Below, one piece after another: positions 25,321 to 32,947 of a stretch of 64,000 nucleotides of DNA (the stretch's first letter is position 1; every line of letters starts with the position of its first letter). Under the pieces are notes generated by a model. It saw nothing but the letters and a program-made list of their open reading frames with translations. It ran no database searches and was not told the origin of the DNA. The position numbers and the translations under genes are program-made. This DNA is from Pseudomonadota bacterium (GTDB lineage Bacteria > Pseudomonadota > Gammaproteobacteria > Steroidobacterales > Steroidobacteraceae): NCBI GenBank assembly GCA_023423935.1, contig JAFAEQ010000033.1, positions 62,001 to 126,000 of the forward strand. The letters are read 5' to 3'.

Positions 25321-27093
25321 ATGCTTCGGCTGGCCTCACTCGCGTTCTCTGCCCTGCTGTGCGCCACGAGCATGGCCGCCACGAACGACGATCTCACGAC
25401 GTTCGCAGAGCTATCCAAGTTTCAACGCACCGGCCGCTACGAGGAAGTAGACAAGCTGTGCCATGCCTTCCAGCAACGATGGCCGCAGCAGGTGCGCTGC
25501 TTCGAGTTCGGTCGTAGTCCCGAGGGCCGCACGATGTGGGCACTGGCGGCCTCGGCCGACGGCACACTCGACGCCACAGCCGCACGCACCAAACAGCGCC
25601 CGGTGATCCTCATGCAAGGTGGCATTCACTCCGGCGAGATCGACGGCAAGGACGCAGGTTTTCTCGCGTTGCGCGAAGTACTGGAAGGTCGGGCAGCGAA
25701 GAACTCGCTCGCGGCGGTCACCTGGGTGTTCGTCCCCGTGTTCAGCGTCGATGGGCACGAGCGCTTCGGTCGCTGGAATCGTCCGAACCAGGTCGGTCCC
25801 GAGGAGATGGGCTGGCGCACCACCGCGCAGAACCTCAACTTGAATCGTGACTACACCAAGGCCGACGCGCCGGAGATGCAGCACATGCTCCGGCTGTTGA
25901 ACGAATGGGATCCGGTGCTGTATGCGGACCTGCACGCGACCGATGGCGCAGAGTTCGAGCATGACATCTCGTACAACATTGCGCCGACGTTCGCCGGAGA
26001 TCCGGATCTCGTACGCACGACCGTAGCGTTCCGCGACGCCATGGTCCGCAAGGCCGCCGCCGCGGGATCGCTGCCGGTCGATTTCTATCCCTCCTTCATT
26101 CGCGATGACGATCCCCAGTCGGGCTTTGCGGTCAACGTCGGCCCTCCGCGGTTCTCGCAGGAGTACTGGGCTCGTCGCAATCGAATCGGCGTGCTGGTCG
26201 AAACGCATTCCTGGAAGGACTATCCAACGCGCGTACGCATCACTCGCAACGCGATCATTCACATGCTCGAGTTGGCGACGACGGGTGCCGGGGACTGGCA
26301 GTGGGTAGCACAAGCGGCCGATCAGCGCGATCAGCAGCTCGGCGGCAAGTCCGTGCCGCTGACGTTCGAAAACACCGAGCACGTGAAGACCATCGAATTC
26401 CGCGGCTACGAGTACACACGCGAGCCTTCAGCGATCTCGGGCGCACTCATGACCCGCTACAACAACAAGAAGCCGCAGATCTGGCGGATACCGCTACGCG
26501 ACGAAGTGCGCCCCGCAATCTCGGTCACGGCGCCGCGCGGCGGCTATGTCGTTCCCGCGGCCTACGCAGACCTCATGCGGGAAAAGCTTCAGCTTCACGG
26601 AGTGGACTTCAAAGAGATTGCCGGCGCGCTGCCGAAAGCCTCGGTCGAGACATTCCGCGCCAGCGACGTCAAACGCTCCCCGACCACGTTCGAAGGGCAC
26701 ACCATGGTCAATTTGAGCGGCGAATGGCAGCCCGAAACCCGCGACATTCCCAAAGGCTCATTGTTCGTACCGATCGCGCAACGCCGTTCGCAGCTCGCGA
26801 TGCTCCTGCTCGAACCCAAGAGCCCCGACTCGCTCGTCAGCTGGGGCTTCTTCAACACGTCCTTCGAACCCAAGGAATACATGGAAGCCTACGTCGCCGA
26901 AGCCGTCGGCGAAGAGATGCTGAAGAAGAACCCGGAAGTGAAGAAGGAATTCGAACGCCGCCTCGCCGACGACCCCGCCTTCGCCGCCAGCCCCGCACAG
27001 CGCCTGGACTTCTTCTACAAGCGCTCGCCGAGCTGGGATGAGAGGTTGAATCTCTATCCTGTCTACAGGACTGAATTGACAATGAACAATTGA
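25321..27093 (+). CDS. Exported M14-family zinc carboxypeptidase-like protein
   Basis: This 590-residue periplasmic or secreted protein has a signal peptide MLRLASLAFSALLCATSMA. The M14-type domain shows the zinc motif HSGE (in GGIHSGEIDGKD, near residue 103), NLNRDY near 178, the third ligand in DLHATDG near 205, and VLVETHSW with the catalytic-type glutamate near 300. A C-terminal region of about 250 residues has no motif I can name. Physiological substrates are unknown. The last residues LTMNN are encoded by the TTGACAATTG repeat at 27073-27104, suggesting that the original C terminus was replaced. Confidence 0.8.
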   Translation: MLRLASLAFSALLCATSMAATNDDLTTFAELSKFQRTGRYEEVDKLCHAFQQRWPQQVRCFEFGRSPEGRTMWALAASADGTLDATAARTKQRPVILMQGGIHSGEIDGKDAGFLALREVLEGRAAKNSLAAVTWVFVPVFSVDGHERFGRWNRPNQVGPEEMGWRTTAQNLNLNRDYTKADAPEMQHMLRLLNEWDPVLYADLHATDGAEFEHDISYNIAPTFAGDPDLVRTTVAFRDAMVRKAAAAGSLPVDFYPSFIRDDDPQSGFAVNVGPPRFSQEYWARRNRIGVLVETHSWKDYPTRVRITRNAIIHMLELATTGAGDWQWVAQAADQRDQQLGGKSVPLTFENTEHVKTIEFRGYEYTREPSAISGALMTRYNNKKPQIWRIPLRDEVRPAISVTAPRGGYVVPAAYADLMREKLQLHGVDFKEIAGALPKASVETFRASDVKRSPTTFEGHTMVNLSGEWQPETRDIPKGSLFVPIAQRRSQLAMLLLEPKSPDSLVSWGFFNTSFEPKEYMEAYVAEAVGEEMLKKNPEVKKEFERRLADDPAFAASPAQRLDFFYKRSPSWDERLNLYPVYRTELTMNN

Positions 27094-27104
27094 CAATGGA
27101 CAAC
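27073..27104. repeat. TTGACAATTG-type repeat, left end of a 700-bp segment
   Basis: Units of the form ATTGACAATG and CAATTGACAATGGACAAC occupy 27073-27104, and an inverted related block sits at 27743-27773. It overlaps the last codons of the M14-like gene. A further inverted pair lies inside the pnt operon at 32866-32947. Confidence 0.8.
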
Positions 27105-27244
27105 GCGCTTCGCGGCTGCGACAGTCACGAGACTCGCGTGCACGTTAGCGGAATCTCGCTGTCGAGCCGCGCAGCATGTTCATTTAAGAAACACCCTTCG
27201 CGTGCTGCGGATCGAACTGCCAGCCAGTCTCGCTTCGCAGCCGC

Positions 27245-27607
27245 TCAATCCACGATCGTCGAGCTGAGCCTCGTGGTTCGGACGATTGCAGTCAGCAAGC
27301 GAAGGAGTTCTCTTATCTGCGATTGCAGGTCCGCATGACGCTGCTCGGATAGCAGGTCGCATGCAACGAGAAGATCAAGCCAGTATTCAGTCTCGCTGGC
27401 TTCCTTCAAAGCGATCGCGAGCTTGTGCGCGAAGTCCGCACGACTCTCGGCCTGCTCAGCTTCCCGGACAAGGGCGCCGACAGCTGTTCCAGCTCGTAAC
27501 AGCTGCCGTGAGATTACGAACTCGCGTTCGACGCGCTGCAGTTCGCGAGAGAGCCGCACGATGACAATCGCGAACTCAAAGGATTTCTCTCGGACCGCAC
27601 TCCCCAC
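27245..27607 (-). CDS. Four-helix-bundle protein (23S rRNA IVS-type family)
   Basis: This 120-residue protein resembles the four-helix-bundle family first known from 23S rRNA intervening sequences. It has REKSFEFAIVIVRL, VISRQLLRAGTAVGALVREAEQAES, DFAHKLAIALKEASETEYWLDLL and LLRLLTAIVRTTR, which give four predicted helices. The GTG at 27607 is chosen because AGGAAGGAG lies 7 nt upstream; an ATG at 27646 would place that site inside the gene. It is the only gene between inverted TTGACAATTG repeats (27073-27104 and 27743-27773). The family's function is unknown; Avd of diversity-generating retroelements shares the fold. Confidence 0.8.
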   Translation of the reverse strand: MGSAVREKSFEFAIVIVRLSRELQRVEREFVISRQLLRAGTAVGALVREAEQAESRADFAHKLAIALKEASETEYWLDLLVACDLLSEQRHADLQSQIRELLRLLTAIVRTTRLSSTIVD

Positions 27608-27716
27608 AACTTCGCTCCTTCCTGAGCTTTGAAACAGCCAGCACAACGATAGCTGCTTCGTCTTCCTGAACTTGCGGCAGCCTTTAGCAGATAGAGTTCA
27701 AGGCCTCCGTTCTGCC

Positions 27717-27740
27717 GGCACGGCGAAGAATCGCCGTGCC
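27717..27740. repeat. Perfect 10-bp stem-loop beside the TTGACAATTG repeat
   Basis: GGCACGGCGA and TCGCCGTGCC form a perfect 10-bp stem with the loop AGAA, directly next to the repeat at 27743. No U-tract follows on either strand. It could act as a Rho-independent-like pause for the TPR gene transcript or mark the end of the inserted segment. Confidence 0.65.
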
Positions 27741-27742
27741 CC

Positions 27743-27773
27743 TTGTCAATTGCCCATTATCAATTGTCAATTC
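27743..27773. repeat. TTGTCAATTG repeat, right end of the 700-bp segment
   Basis: TTGTCAATTG and CAATTGTCAATT units are inverted relative to the block at 27073-27104. They end 3 nt before the stop codon of the TPR gene on the minus strand, so the whole segment sits exactly between two convergent stop codons. Confidence 0.8.
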
Positions 27774-27776
27774 TCT

Positions 27777-28280
27777 TCACTTGTCGAGCTGCGCCGCGCG
27801 CGTTTCGTCGGCTTTCGATTCGGCATCTTTGCCCATGGCGGAGTAGACGTCGGCGCGGCGGAAGTAGCCTTCGGAGTCTTTGGGGGCGAGCTCGATGGCT
27901 TTGTTTGCGTCTTCGAGCGCTTTCTCGTTCTTCTCGAGCGACATGTAGATGCGTGAGCGGTTGAGATAGCCGAAGGGGTCGTCGGGTTTGAGCTCGATGT
28001 ACTTGGTTGCATCCTCGAGCGCGGCATCGAACTTTCCGGAGGAGTCGCGTGCGCGTGAGCGCAGCAGGTAGAGATCCGCGCGGTCGGGCGCCTGATCGAT
28101 GGCGCGGCGCAGGATGTTGACAGCCTCTTCCGGCTTACCTTGCGACAAGGCAGCCTGTGCGCGTGTTGCCATGTCATCAACCGCTTTGTTCTGCGCGATG
28201 GCGGCCAGTGGCGTGGAAATGGAAATGGCCAGGATGAAAACGAGTCTGATGAGCCCAGCGGTCTTGCAAGATGCAGACAT
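27777..28280 (-). CDS. Exported TPR-repeat protein
   Basis: This 167-residue protein has an N-terminal signal peptide (hydrophobic stretch about residues 9-29, ending PLAAIAQ) and three to four tetratricopeptide repeats. Examples are AQAALSQGKPEEAVNILRRAIDQAPDR, KYIELKPDDPFGYLNRS and KAIELAPKDSEGYFRRA. TPR domains mediate protein-protein contacts, probably in the periplasm here. No partner gene is adjacent; its stop codon abuts the TTGTCAATTG repeat. Confidence 0.75.
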   Translation of the reverse strand: MSASCKTAGLIRLVFILAISISTPLAAIAQNKAVDDMATRAQAALSQGKPEEAVNILRRAIDQAPDRADLYLLRSRARDSSGKFDAALEDATKYIELKPDDPFGYLNRSRIYMSLEKNEKALEDANKAIELAPKDSEGYFRRADVYSAMGKDAESKADETRAAQLDK

Positions 28281-28553
28281 GACGACCCCCTCGCATTGAT
28301 TTTGTAGAACGCAGCTCAGTCAAGCTGAGCTTGGGCGGATTATGCGCCCGCCACGCAAGGGGAGGGAGAGTAGGGACGCTACGGATTCAGTATGTGATCA
28401 CACCTAAGGAAGCACTGATCAAGCGGCTTCCCTGACCTACGGGAGTTGGCAACTTCCCGAAATACCTCGATGAGCGAGCCGACGACGCGCCGAACTGCAA
28501 CCTGTTCAGCGCTTACCTAATCGTCGGCGACAGCGTTGAGCGAACTGGCACGT

Positions 28554-28952
28554 CTAACACTTCTGCGCCCGCCGCTTGGCCTCCAGTTCGCGTTTGCGCT
28601 CGTTGAGACGCTCCCCCTGCTTGGCGCTGTAACCCGATCGCAGGGTTGAAGCGATCTTGCGAAGCGCCTCGTTCAGCTTCAGACACGCATCAATCTTGGG
28701 CGCCGCCGGCTTGGATGCGACGCGGACCTGAGGGCTCGCTACTGACTTCACAACAGGGCTTGGCTTTGGCGCATGCGACTCCATGACGCTGATTCCGCTC
28801 AGGTCCGGTTCGTAAATCTGCGCCTCCGGAGCGCATGGTCGATCGGAGAACACCAATCCCGCGGGGGTCTCGCATCGGTAGATGGTCGTGTCCGCGTGCG
28901 CCAGGGCGGACAGGAGGATGAATGGCAGGCCGAACCAGGTCCTTGCACGCAT
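28554..28952 (-). CDS. DUF4124 exported protein
   Basis: This 132-residue protein has a signal peptide (MRARTWFGLPFILLSALAHA). A short DUF4124-type module follows, beginning DTTIYRCETPAGLVFSDRPC, with the two cysteines spaced as in the family. The rest is a Lys/Arg/Glu-rich tail (LNERKRELEAKRRAQKC) likely to be helical. Function is unknown. Gaps of about 270 nt downstream and 140 nt upstream hold no other gene. Confidence 0.7.
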   Translation of the reverse strand: MRARTWFGLPFILLSALAHADTTIYRCETPAGLVFSDRPCAPEAQIYEPDLSGISVMESHAPKPSPVVKSVASPQVRVASKPAAPKIDACLKLNEALRKIASTLRSGYSAKQGERLNERKRELEAKRRAQKC

Positions 28953-29088
28953 GAGCTCGTCCTCGAGGAAGGAGAGCCGATGCTGACGCGCAGGCGAGCC
29001 AACGAGCCGCGAATTTCAGCCTGCCCGGCCAGATTTGGGCATCGGCCGAGACGCTCCGGCAGGGCGATCTCGTCAAGTGTCAGCGGGA

Positions 29089-30027
29089 TCAGAGAGCCAG
29101 GATGCGTTCCGCCTGATTGCGCAGAAGCCGGCCGAAGCCGACCGCGTCATAGAGCCGATCGAGCGCTTTCAGGTCGGGTGCGCGGCGCTTAAGCGAATCA
29201 AGGCTCGCATCGAGCGGGACGTCGCAGGAAATACCCGTGAGCTGGCGGGCGAGAAAGGCGGACTCGCGATACTCGCGCAGCTGTGCGCAGACGAATCCGG
29301 CATTGCGCAGCTTGAGCTTCAGCACACGATCGAGATCGTCGTAGAGATGAGCCAGCGATTCGAAATGTCCGAACAGGAATGAGGCGGTCTTGCGACCGAC
29401 CCCCGGCACGCCAGGAATGTTGTCGACGGCATCGCCCATCACCGCGAGAAAACACGCCATCCGTTCCGGCAGCACGCCAAAACGTTGCGCGATATCGCCA
29501 TACGCATAGCGACGATTGTCGAGATAGTCCCAGTACTCATCGCCCGGACGGATCAGTTGCGACAGATCCTTATCGCGGGTGACGACGACCACCTGCTTGC
29601 CTTGCGCACGCATGCGCGTGGCGAGCGTGCCGATCAGATCGTCCGCCTCGTGCTCGCTGCTTGCGAACGCGGCCACGCCGAGCGAAGTACAAAGCTGACG
29701 GCACAGCATGAACTGGCGCTTCAGCTCGATCGGCGCCGGCTCACGATTTGCCTTGTAGGGCGGATACAGTCGATTGCGGAATGAGACGACCGCGGTTTCA
29801 TCGAACGCCACAGCGATGTGCTCGGGGCGCACCTGCTCGATCAGATCGCCGAGAAATCGCGCGAACCCGTGCAGCGCATTGACGGGATTGCCGTCGAAAT
29901 CGACGACCGTGTTCGGAACCGAATGCCAGGCGCGGAAAATGAAGATCGAAGCGTCGATCAGATACAGCGCATCGCGCGAAGGATAGCGGGAGCTCGGTAC
30001 GGGAATATGCGCGGGAACAGCAGACAA
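29089..30027 (-). CDS. 5'-3' exonuclease / flap endonuclease-like protein
   Basis: This 312-residue protein resembles the 5'-3' exonuclease domain of DNA polymerase I and the stand-alone Xni/ExoIX family. The N-terminal acidic site is in LYLIDASIFIFRAWH. FDETAVVSFRNRLYPPYKANR forms the arch region, EADDLIGTLA and VTRDKDLSQLI carry metal-binding acidic residues, and GDAVDNIPGVPGVGRKTA is the helix-3-turn-helix. It probably trims 5' flaps or RNA primers. The start at 30027 gives about 20 residues before the conserved core; an internal start is possible. Confidence 0.85.
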   Translation of the reverse strand: MSAVPAHIPVPSSRYPSRDALYLIDASIFIFRAWHSVPNTVVDFDGNPVNALHGFARFLGDLIEQVRPEHIAVAFDETAVVSFRNRLYPPYKANREPAPIELKRQFMLCRQLCTSLGVAAFASSEHEADDLIGTLATRMRAQGKQVVVVTRDKDLSQLIRPGDEYWDYLDNRRYAYGDIAQRFGVLPERMACFLAVMGDAVDNIPGVPGVGRKTASFLFGHFESLAHLYDDLDRVLKLKLRNAGFVCAQLREYRESAFLARQLTGISCDVPLDASLDSLKRRAPDLKALDRLYDAVGFGRLLRNQAERILAL

Positions 30028-30090
30028 CGCGTGATCTCGAAACGAATCTGCAGCGGACCTTACACCACTGCCTGTTCCGGCGCGACAGAG

Positions 30091-30708
30091 TTACTGCAGG
30101 ATTCCGTGCTCTTTCAGCCGCGCATGCAGCGGACTGGATCGCGGAAAATGCGCCAGCAAATACTCCATCTGGTCGGCGAGCACGCGACGGCTCTTCAGAT
30201 AGATGTACTCGGCATAGGTCGGCGTAAATGGCACAGCAATCAGCTGCAATCCCGCCTGCTCGGGCGTTTTCGAGGCCTTGAGGTTGTTGCAGCGCCGGCA
30301 TGCGGTGACGACGTTCGTCCACTTGTCCAGACCGCCCTGACTCAACGGCCGGACGTGATCGCGCGAGAGCTGATTCGACGGGAAGCGCTGCCCGCAGTAC
30401 AGGCACAGATGTGCATCGCGCTTGAACAATGTCTGGTTGTTCAGCGGCGGGATGTAATCCTGACGCAGGTTGCCGGGATTGTGCGTGTGTCCGACGGTCG
30501 CGATGATGGAATTCACATCGACGACGGTGCGCCGGCCCGAACGCGCATTCGTACCGCCATACAGGCGATAGAGCTGCGTCCCACAGGTATAGGCGACCTG
30601 CTCCGTGTGATACAGCCGCACCGCGTCCCTGTAATCGATCCACTCCAGGGGCATACCGGAAACGTCGGTGCGCAGGATCTCTTGATTCAAGTTGTACGAA
30701 TGGTGCAC
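30091..30708 (-). CDS. HNH endonuclease family protein
   Basis: This 205-residue protein has a zinc-ribbon-type HNH motif: CLYCGQRFPSNQLSRDHVRP, with CxxC and the catalytic DH, and NVVTACRRCNNLKASKTP, with asparagine and a second CxxC. The N-terminal half is a conserved domain of unknown role. Stand-alone HNH proteins of this kind are widespread in proteobacteria and lie outside restriction systems; no methylase or phage gene is adjacent. The upstream 5'-3' exonuclease gene on the same strand (63 nt away) could hint at a DNA repair pair. Confidence 0.8.
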   Translation of the reverse strand: MHHSYNLNQEILRTDVSGMPLEWIDYRDAVRLYHTEQVAYTCGTQLYRLYGGTNARSGRRTVVDVNSIIATVGHTHNPGNLRQDYIPPLNNQTLFKRDAHLCLYCGQRFPSNQLSRDHVRPLSQGGLDKWTNVVTACRRCNNLKASKTPEQAGLQLIAVPFTPTYAEYIYLKSRRVLADQMEYLLAHFPRSSPLHARLKEHGILQ

Positions 30709-31077
30709 GACTCGATCAACGATATGGCCGGCCCTACTTTGGCCAAGCCTTCAGTAGCGACGAGTCAAGAGTACGCGAGCCCTGTGTAAATATTCAACGG
30801 GCCAGGCCGCTCGCCCCAAAAGGAAAATGCCTAGGCTGTGGGTGAATGGCAACGGAGCGGCACGGACAAACCGGTCCGCTCGTTTGCGAGTCGGGCCATG
30901 CAGCGCTCCGGGCGGGGATGAGGACGAAGGTTGGTGGCTGCCCGGGAAACAAGCCCCATCCACGCGGGCGGCTGCGCATTTCGCGCTGCCATGAGCTTGC
31001 ACGACCGTTCCGGTCGGCCGCTCCCTCTGGCTCGCCGACTAGCGGACTAGCCGACTAGCTGCTCAGCTCGAAGCTGC
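30709..31077. other. GC-rich intergenic gap
   Basis: This 369-nt gap lies between the HNH gene start and pntB stop. I see short hairpins (for example CGGAC paired with GTCCG around 30869-30885) and, at its end, a CTAGC-type repeat, but no credible gene and no RNA family I recognise. It may hold the HNH promoter and the 3' end of the pnt transcript. Confidence 0.35.
31034..31059. repeat. CTAGC-type tandem repeat (copy 1)
   Basis: Three units of the form GCCGACTAGC/GGACTAGC occur in tandem just downstream of pntB. CTAG is usually rare in enterobacterial-type genomes, which makes the cluster conspicuous. Similar blocks are at 48224-48250 and 56108-56139. Confidence 0.7.
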
Positions 31078-32505
31078 TCAATGACCGCCCTCGAGTCCTT
31101 TCAGCGCCTGGATCATTTCGACCATGACCTTTTGGGCATCGCCGTAGACCATGTTGGTGTTGTCGGCGAAAAAGAGCTCGTTTTCAACGCCGGAGTAGCC
31201 CTTGCCCTGGCCGCGCTTGATCACGTAGACCTGTCGCGCCTGATCGACGTTGAGGATCGGCATGCCGTAGATGGGCGAGGACTTGTTGGTGCGAGCGGCA
31301 GGATTCACAGTGTCGTTCGCGCCGATCACGACAGCGACATCGGCCTCCTTGAACTCGTCATTGATGTCTTCGAGATCGTAGATCATGTCGTAAGGAACGC
31401 CTGCTTCCGCGAGCAGCACGTTCATGTGACCGGGCATGCGCCCTGCGACCGGATGAATCGCGAACTTCACCTCGACGCCGGCCTCCGTCAGCAGCTTCAC
31501 GAATTCATACAGCTTGTGCTGAGCCTGTGCGACAGCCAGTCCGTAGCCGGGCGCGAAGATGACTTTCGATGCGTAGCGCATGTTGACCGCCGCATCGCCG
31601 GCTTCGGCCGCCTTCATCGAACCTTTGATCTCGTCCTGAGCCTCATCGCCGGTCGCGCCGAAATTGCTGAAGATCACGTTCGAGACGCTGCGGTTCATGG
31701 CCTTCGCCATCAACAGCGTGAGCAGCGTGCCGGCCGAACCGACCACCATGCCGGCAATCATCAGCGCCGGGTTCTGCAACACATAACCCTCAAAGCCGAC
31801 GGCAAGACCCGTGAATGCGTTGTACAAAGAGATCACGACCGGCATATCGGCGCCGCCGATCGGCATGGTCATCAGCACGCCGAAGATCAGCGCAAGCCCG
31901 AAGAAAATCGCCACGATGTGCGGGGCGGCGTGACCCTGCTCGGCGAACACGATGAACAGTCCCAAACCCAGCGCGCAGAGGAACACCGCGCCGTTGATCA
32001 GCTGCTGGCCCTTCAAACGCCAGGTGCCATTGATCTTGCCATCCAGTTTCGCCCAAGCGATCAGCGAGCCCGAGAGCGATATCGACCCGATAAGCGCACC
32101 GATGATCGTCACGATCAACGGGATGGTTTGATGCTGCGCGTCCCGCAGCAACTCGACTGCTGCGATTGCCGCCGCCGCACCGCCACCCATGCCGTTGTAG
32201 AGCGCGACCATCTGCGGCATGGCAGTCATCGCGACGCGTTTGCCGCTCCACCAGGCCCACAAGGTGCCGATCGCCAACGCGGCGATCGCCAGAGTGACGT
32301 TCGTCGACAAGTGCGGCTGCGCCTCGGGACCCACGCCGAACACATAGAGGAAGCTCGCCAGCGTCGCGACCAGCATGGCCACGCCTGCCACGACAATGCC
32401 CGAGCGCGCGGTCACCGGCGATGACATGCGCTTCAGGCCGTAGATGAACAGAAACGCCGCAGCCAGGTAGCTCGCGTCGATGATGATCTGCGGATGAAGA
32501 TTCAT
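31078..32505 (-). CDS. pntB: NAD(P) transhydrogenase subunit beta
   Basis: This 475-residue inner-membrane subunit of the proton-translocating transhydrogenase transfers hydride between NADH and NADP+ using the proton gradient. The N-terminal half has about nine hydrophobic segments. The C-terminal NADP-binding domain has APGYGLAVAQAQHKLYE, HPVAGRMPGHMNVLLAEA, VVIGANDTVNPAA and VIKRGQGKGYSGVENELFF. It is the last gene of the pntAA-pntAB-pntB operon, 6 nt after pntAB, and would supply NADPH for biosynthesis including reduction steps in the nearby pigment pathway. Confidence 0.95.
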   Translation of the reverse strand: MNLHPQIIIDASYLAAAFLFIYGLKRMSSPVTARSGIVVAGVAMLVATLASFLYVFGVGPEAQPHLSTNVTLAIAALAIGTLWAWWSGKRVAMTAMPQMVALYNGMGGGAAAAIAAVELLRDAQHQTIPLIVTIIGALIGSISLSGSLIAWAKLDGKINGTWRLKGQQLINGAVFLCALGLGLFIVFAEQGHAAPHIVAIFFGLALIFGVLMTMPIGGADMPVVISLYNAFTGLAVGFEGYVLQNPALMIAGMVVGSAGTLLTLLMAKAMNRSVSNVIFSNFGATGDEAQDEIKGSMKAAEAGDAAVNMRYASKVIFAPGYGLAVAQAQHKLYEFVKLLTEAGVEVKFAIHPVAGRMPGHMNVLLAEAGVPYDMIYDLEDINDEFKEADVAVVIGANDTVNPAARTNKSSPIYGMPILNVDQARQVYVIKRGQGKGYSGVENELFFADNTNMVYGDAQKVMVEMIQALKGLEGGH

Positions 32506-32511
32506 TCGGGT

Positions 32512-32832
32512 TCAGCCCTTCCTGCTCTCGGTCTTTTTATCGCTCGGCTTGAACATCTCGAGCATGCGTTCGGTCACGACATACCCGCCCGCCGCGTTCG
32601 CCGCTCCAAGCAGTACGCCCACAAAGCCGATCGCTTGCTCGACCACCGTCGTCGCATTCAACAGCGCAAACAGCGCGCCGACGACGACGATGCCGTGCAC
32701 GAAGTTCGAGCCCGACATCAGCGGCGTATGCAGAATCGCGGGCACCCGCCCGATGATTTCGTATCCCGTGAACGCCGCGAGCATGAAGATGTACAAGGCG
32801 ACAAAGCCTGTTAGTACCGTCGTGAATTCCAT
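32512..32832 (-). CDS. pntAB: NAD(P) transhydrogenase subunit alpha, membrane part
   Basis: This 106-residue protein corresponds to the membrane domain of PntA, here a separate subunit. It has three to four hydrophobic segments with VALYIFMLAAFTGYEIIGRVP and HTPLMSGSNFVHGIVVVGALFAL, typical of this subunit. The three-gene form is normal in many proteobacteria, so the short length does not indicate a broken gene. It follows pntAA after a 98-nt gap that contains an inverted TTGACAATTG repeat. Confidence 0.93.
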   Translation of the reverse strand: MEFTTVLTGFVALYIFMLAAFTGYEIIGRVPAILHTPLMSGSNFVHGIVVVGALFALLNATTVVEQAIGFVGVLLGAANAAGGYVVTERMLEMFKPSDKKTESRKG

Positions 32833-32865
32833 GAGATCTCTCGCTCTATCGAGTGATGGTTAACG

Positions 32866-32947
32866 GAATTGACAATTGACAATGGACAACTCAAAAAAAG
32901 AGAAGCCTTGTCTTCGTTGTCAATTGTCAATTATCCATTGTCAATTG
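32866..32947. repeat. TTGACAATTG inverted repeat within the pnt operon
   Basis: Left units ATTGACAATTGACAATGG at 32866-32890 are mirrored by GTTGTCAATTGTCAATT and CCATTGTCAATTG units up to 32947, with about 26 nt between the arms. The right arm overlaps the 3' end of pntAA and encodes its last residues and stop codon. A transcript could form a long AT-rich hairpin between two cotranscribed genes. Confidence 0.85.

Noticed and set aside
30091..30708. HNH nuclease as part of a restriction or phage system
   Set aside because: No methyltransferase, specificity subunit, portal or terminase genes are adjacent.
31081..32424. 447-codon open frame opposite pntB
   Set aside because: It is His/Arg/Asp-rich with no domain, in exact antisense to a textbook pntB.
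32512..32832. Truncated pntA pseudogene
   Set aside because: A separate 106-residue membrane subunit is the normal three-gene organisation.
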